Positions 62,599 through 64,000 of a stretch of DNA of 64,000 bases are shown one piece after another. Below the pieces are notes generated by a model that worked only from the letters and a program-made list of their open reading frames with translations, had not been told where the DNA came from and made no database searches. The stretch covers positions 24,157 to 88,156 of the forward strand of contig NZ_AAYB01000009.1 in the NCBI RefSeq assembly GCF_000169435.1. Reading direction: 5' to 3'. Origin of the DNA: Roseobacter sp. CCS2 (GTDB taxonomy: Bacteria; Pseudomonadota; Alphaproteobacteria; Rhodobacterales; Rhodobacteraceae). Position numbers and translations under genes: made by a program. Numbering within the stretch: position 1 is the first letter of the stretch; every line of letters begins with the position of its first letter.

Positions 62599-63588
62599 AT
62601 GAAAACGAAATTTCTAACGACAGTCGCCATGCTCGCGGCAATGAGCATCGGTTCGACGGCAAGCGCAGAGGAGCTTCGTCTGTCGCACCAGTGGTCGAAC
62701 CAAGACATTCGCCACCAAGTTGCACAGATCGTCGCTGACGGCGTTGCTGCGGCTGATGTTGATCTTGAGATCAAGATTTTTGGCTCCAAGTCGTTGTTTA
62801 AACCGCGCGAACAGTACCGCCCGCTTAGCCGTGGTCAGCTTGATATGACTGTTCTGCCGCTTAGCTATGCCGGTGGTCAGCAACCCGCGTTCAACCTGAC
62901 TTTGATGCCCGGCCTTGTGAAAAACCATGACCATGCAGCACGCCTTGCTGATTCACCGTTCATGGAAGCGCTGGAAGAAAAGATGGCCGAAGATGACGTC
63001 ATGGTTCTTGTCCATGGTTATCTTGCGGGTGGTTTCGTTGGCGCCGATGGCTGCATCACACATCCCGACGATGTTGCAGGTCTTCAGACACGCGCGGCGG
63101 GCAAATCGTTCGAACAGATGCTTGCCGGGGCAGACGCGTCAATTACGTCAATGGCGTCATCCGAGATCTACAACGCGATGCAAACAGGCATCTTGAATGC
63201 TGCCAACACATCATCGTCGTCGTTCGTGTCCTATCGGATTTACGAGCAAGCCGCCTGTTATACCCCCGCCACCGAAGATGTGGCCCTTTGGTTCATGTAT
63301 CAGCCGCTGTTGATGAACAAATCAACGTTTGATGGTCTGAACGCAGATCAGCAGGCCGCACTTCTTGCTGCTGCGGCCGAAGCCGAAGCGTACTACCTCG
63401 AAGAAGCCAAGGCGCAGGATGCTGCCTCTGTCGATGTGTTCCGCGAGGCCGGCGTAGAGATTGCTGAAATGACAACCGAGGACTTTGAGGCATGGCGCGC
63501 GCTGGCGCAGGAAACCTCTTATGCCGCATTCGTGGAAGAAGTACCTGACGGTCAAGCGTTGCTGGACATGGCTCTTGCTGTCGAGTGA
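62599..63588 (+). CDS. dctP: TRAP transporter substrate-binding protein DctP (second system)
   Basis: 329 residues with a signal peptide (about 1-24, AAMSIGSTASA), then EELRLSHQWSNQDIRH. The region DVAGLQTRAAGKSFEQMLAG holds the conserved arginine expected to bind the ligand carboxylate. It differs clearly from the other DctP in the window. A strong GGGAGG precedes ATG 62599. First gene of an operon continuing past the edge. Confidence 0.92.
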   Translation: MKTKFLTTVAMLAAMSIGSTASAEELRLSHQWSNQDIRHQVAQIVADGVAAADVDLEIKIFGSKSLFKPREQYRPLSRGQLDMTVLPLSYAGGQQPAFNLTLMPGLVKNHDHAARLADSPFMEALEEKMAEDDVMVLVHGYLAGGFVGADGCITHPDDVAGLQTRAAGKSFEQMLAGADASITSMASSEIYNAMQTGILNAANTSSSSFVSYRIYEQAACYTPATEDVALWFMYQPLLMNKSTFDGLNADQQAALLAAAAEAEAYYLEEAKAQDAASVDVFREAGVEIAEMTTEDFEAWRALAQETSYAAFVEEVPDGQALLDMALAVE

Positions 63589-63599
63589 TTGAAAGCCTT

Positions 63600-63626
63600 G
63601 GTGACCACCTTTGTCAGGTGGTCACC
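63600..63626 (+). other. Intercistronic hairpin between dctP and dctQ
   Basis: A perfect 11-bp stem (GGTGACCACCT with AGGTGGTCACC) and a 5-nt loop start 11 bp after the dctP stop. No T-run follows. It should protect the dctP mRNA end or thin transcription into the permease genes, as in the urtA/urtB junction. Confidence 0.7.
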
Positions 63627-63668
63627 ATACCTTGCGGACAATCTTCTCATTCCTGAAAGGAAGCTGAT

Positions 63669-64000
63669 ATGGCTGGCCAAAGCTCAGCCGTTACTTCGCG
63701 CACGGGAAACAATCCCTTTTTGCGCGGTGTTGCGGCCCTCTCTACCCTTGCTGGTTGGTGTTCTGCGGCCATGATTGTCGCGGCGGTCGCGATCACATGC
63801 CAAATGATTTTTGTACGTTTCGTACTGAATGGATCAACTGTCTGGCAGACCGAATGTGTCGTCTACCTTGCGATTGGCGCCACGTTGGTCGGGCTGCCAT
63901 ATGTACAGCGGCTTCGCGGCCATGTGAATGTGGATCTGGTCCCGCTCGCGCTGCCGAAACGTGCGCGATACTATATGTATCTGCTGACGATGACGCTTTC
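63669..64000 (+). CDS. dctQ: TRAP transporter small permease DctQ, cut by window edge
   Basis: The frame from ATG 63669 gives 110 residues to the edge with no stop. Membrane segments near 30-55 (CSAAMIVAAVAITCQMIF) and 68-85 and the DctQ feature VWQTECVVYLAIGATLVG, then RLRGHVNVDLVP, match the small subunit. Downstream a dctM is expected. A separate frame at 63589-63774 covers the same bases and is not real. Confidence 0.85.
   Translation, partial: MAGQSSAVTSRTGNNPFLRGVAALSTLAGWCSAAMIVAAVAITCQMIFVRFVLNGSTVWQTECVVYLAIGATLVGLPYVQRLRGHVNVDLVPLALPKRARYYMYLLTMTL

Overview
The window looks like chromosome from a marine alphaproteobacterium of the Rhodobacterales (roseobacter group). The reasons are gene content and order: a tatD-holB-tmk-dacC-SPOR block, two TRAP transporters, a fused MrpAB antiporter, a SitABCD manganese importer behind a Fur/Mur-type palindrome, an urt urea transporter, and glucosylglycerate genes. 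Base composition is fairly GC-rich by eye. I see no phage, transposase, integrase, CRISPR array or rRNA. The only RNA gene found is a tRNA-Ser(UGA) at 29629-29718. Family assignments come from reading motifs, not from a database search.

Layout. 1-2698 (-): pntAB transhydrogenase, with pntB cut by the window edge. 2803-6975: an ICMT-like methyltransferase (-), an SDR-kynureninase operon (+), a yihY gene broken by clustered indels (-) and a P-loop sugar-kinase-like gene (+). 6972-10617 (-): TRAP transporter dctPQM behind a fumarylacetoacetase-fold enzyme. 10735-14617 (+): pqiA-pqiA-pqiB-pqiC lipid-trafficking operon with PqiA split in two. 14614-18054 (-): sitABCD. 18214-22478 (-): RND efflux pair. 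22683-29382: a DUF1330 gene (+), then a long (-) operon of SPOR lipoprotein, dacC, tmk, holB, TatD nuclease, MBL hydrolase and AEC carrier. 29629: tRNA-Ser. 29795-35062: a second RND pair (-) and its divergent TetR regulator (+), with two palindromes between them. 35063-41806 (+): urtABCDE with a structured leader, an urtA/urtB hairpin and an inserted small secreted protein. 41875-45634: a GH13 sucrose-phosphorylase-family enzyme (+) converging on gpgP-gpgS (-). 45687-48727 (-): type I secretion ABC and adaptor. 48876-54778 (-): Mrp antiporter. 55005-58345 (-): Spy/CpxP-like protein, response regulator, histidine kinase and a leaderless substrate-binding-like protein. 58580-60774: small membrane proteins (+), two dimeric alpha-beta barrel proteins (-) and an ArsR regulator (+). 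60965-64000: an LprI-like secreted protein (+), a GntR/FadR regulator (-) and its divergent TRAP dctP-dctQ operon (+, cut by the edge).

How it fits together. Much of the content concerns the envelope and osmolytes: Mrp Na+/H+ antiport, glucosylglycerate turnover, PntAB energy coupling, Pqi lipid transport, two RND pumps, and a Cpx-like stress system with a matching tandem box. Nutrient uptake (urea, manganese, two TRAP substrates) makes up most of the rest.

The best candidates for something new are: the urtA leader, in which a helix can cover the ribosome binding site; the four-cysteine secreted protein inside the urt operon; the two-component operon ending in a substrate-binding-like protein with no signal peptide; the clustered, mutually compensating indels in yihY; and the habit of convergent genes sharing an interlocked YTAG stop, seen four times.
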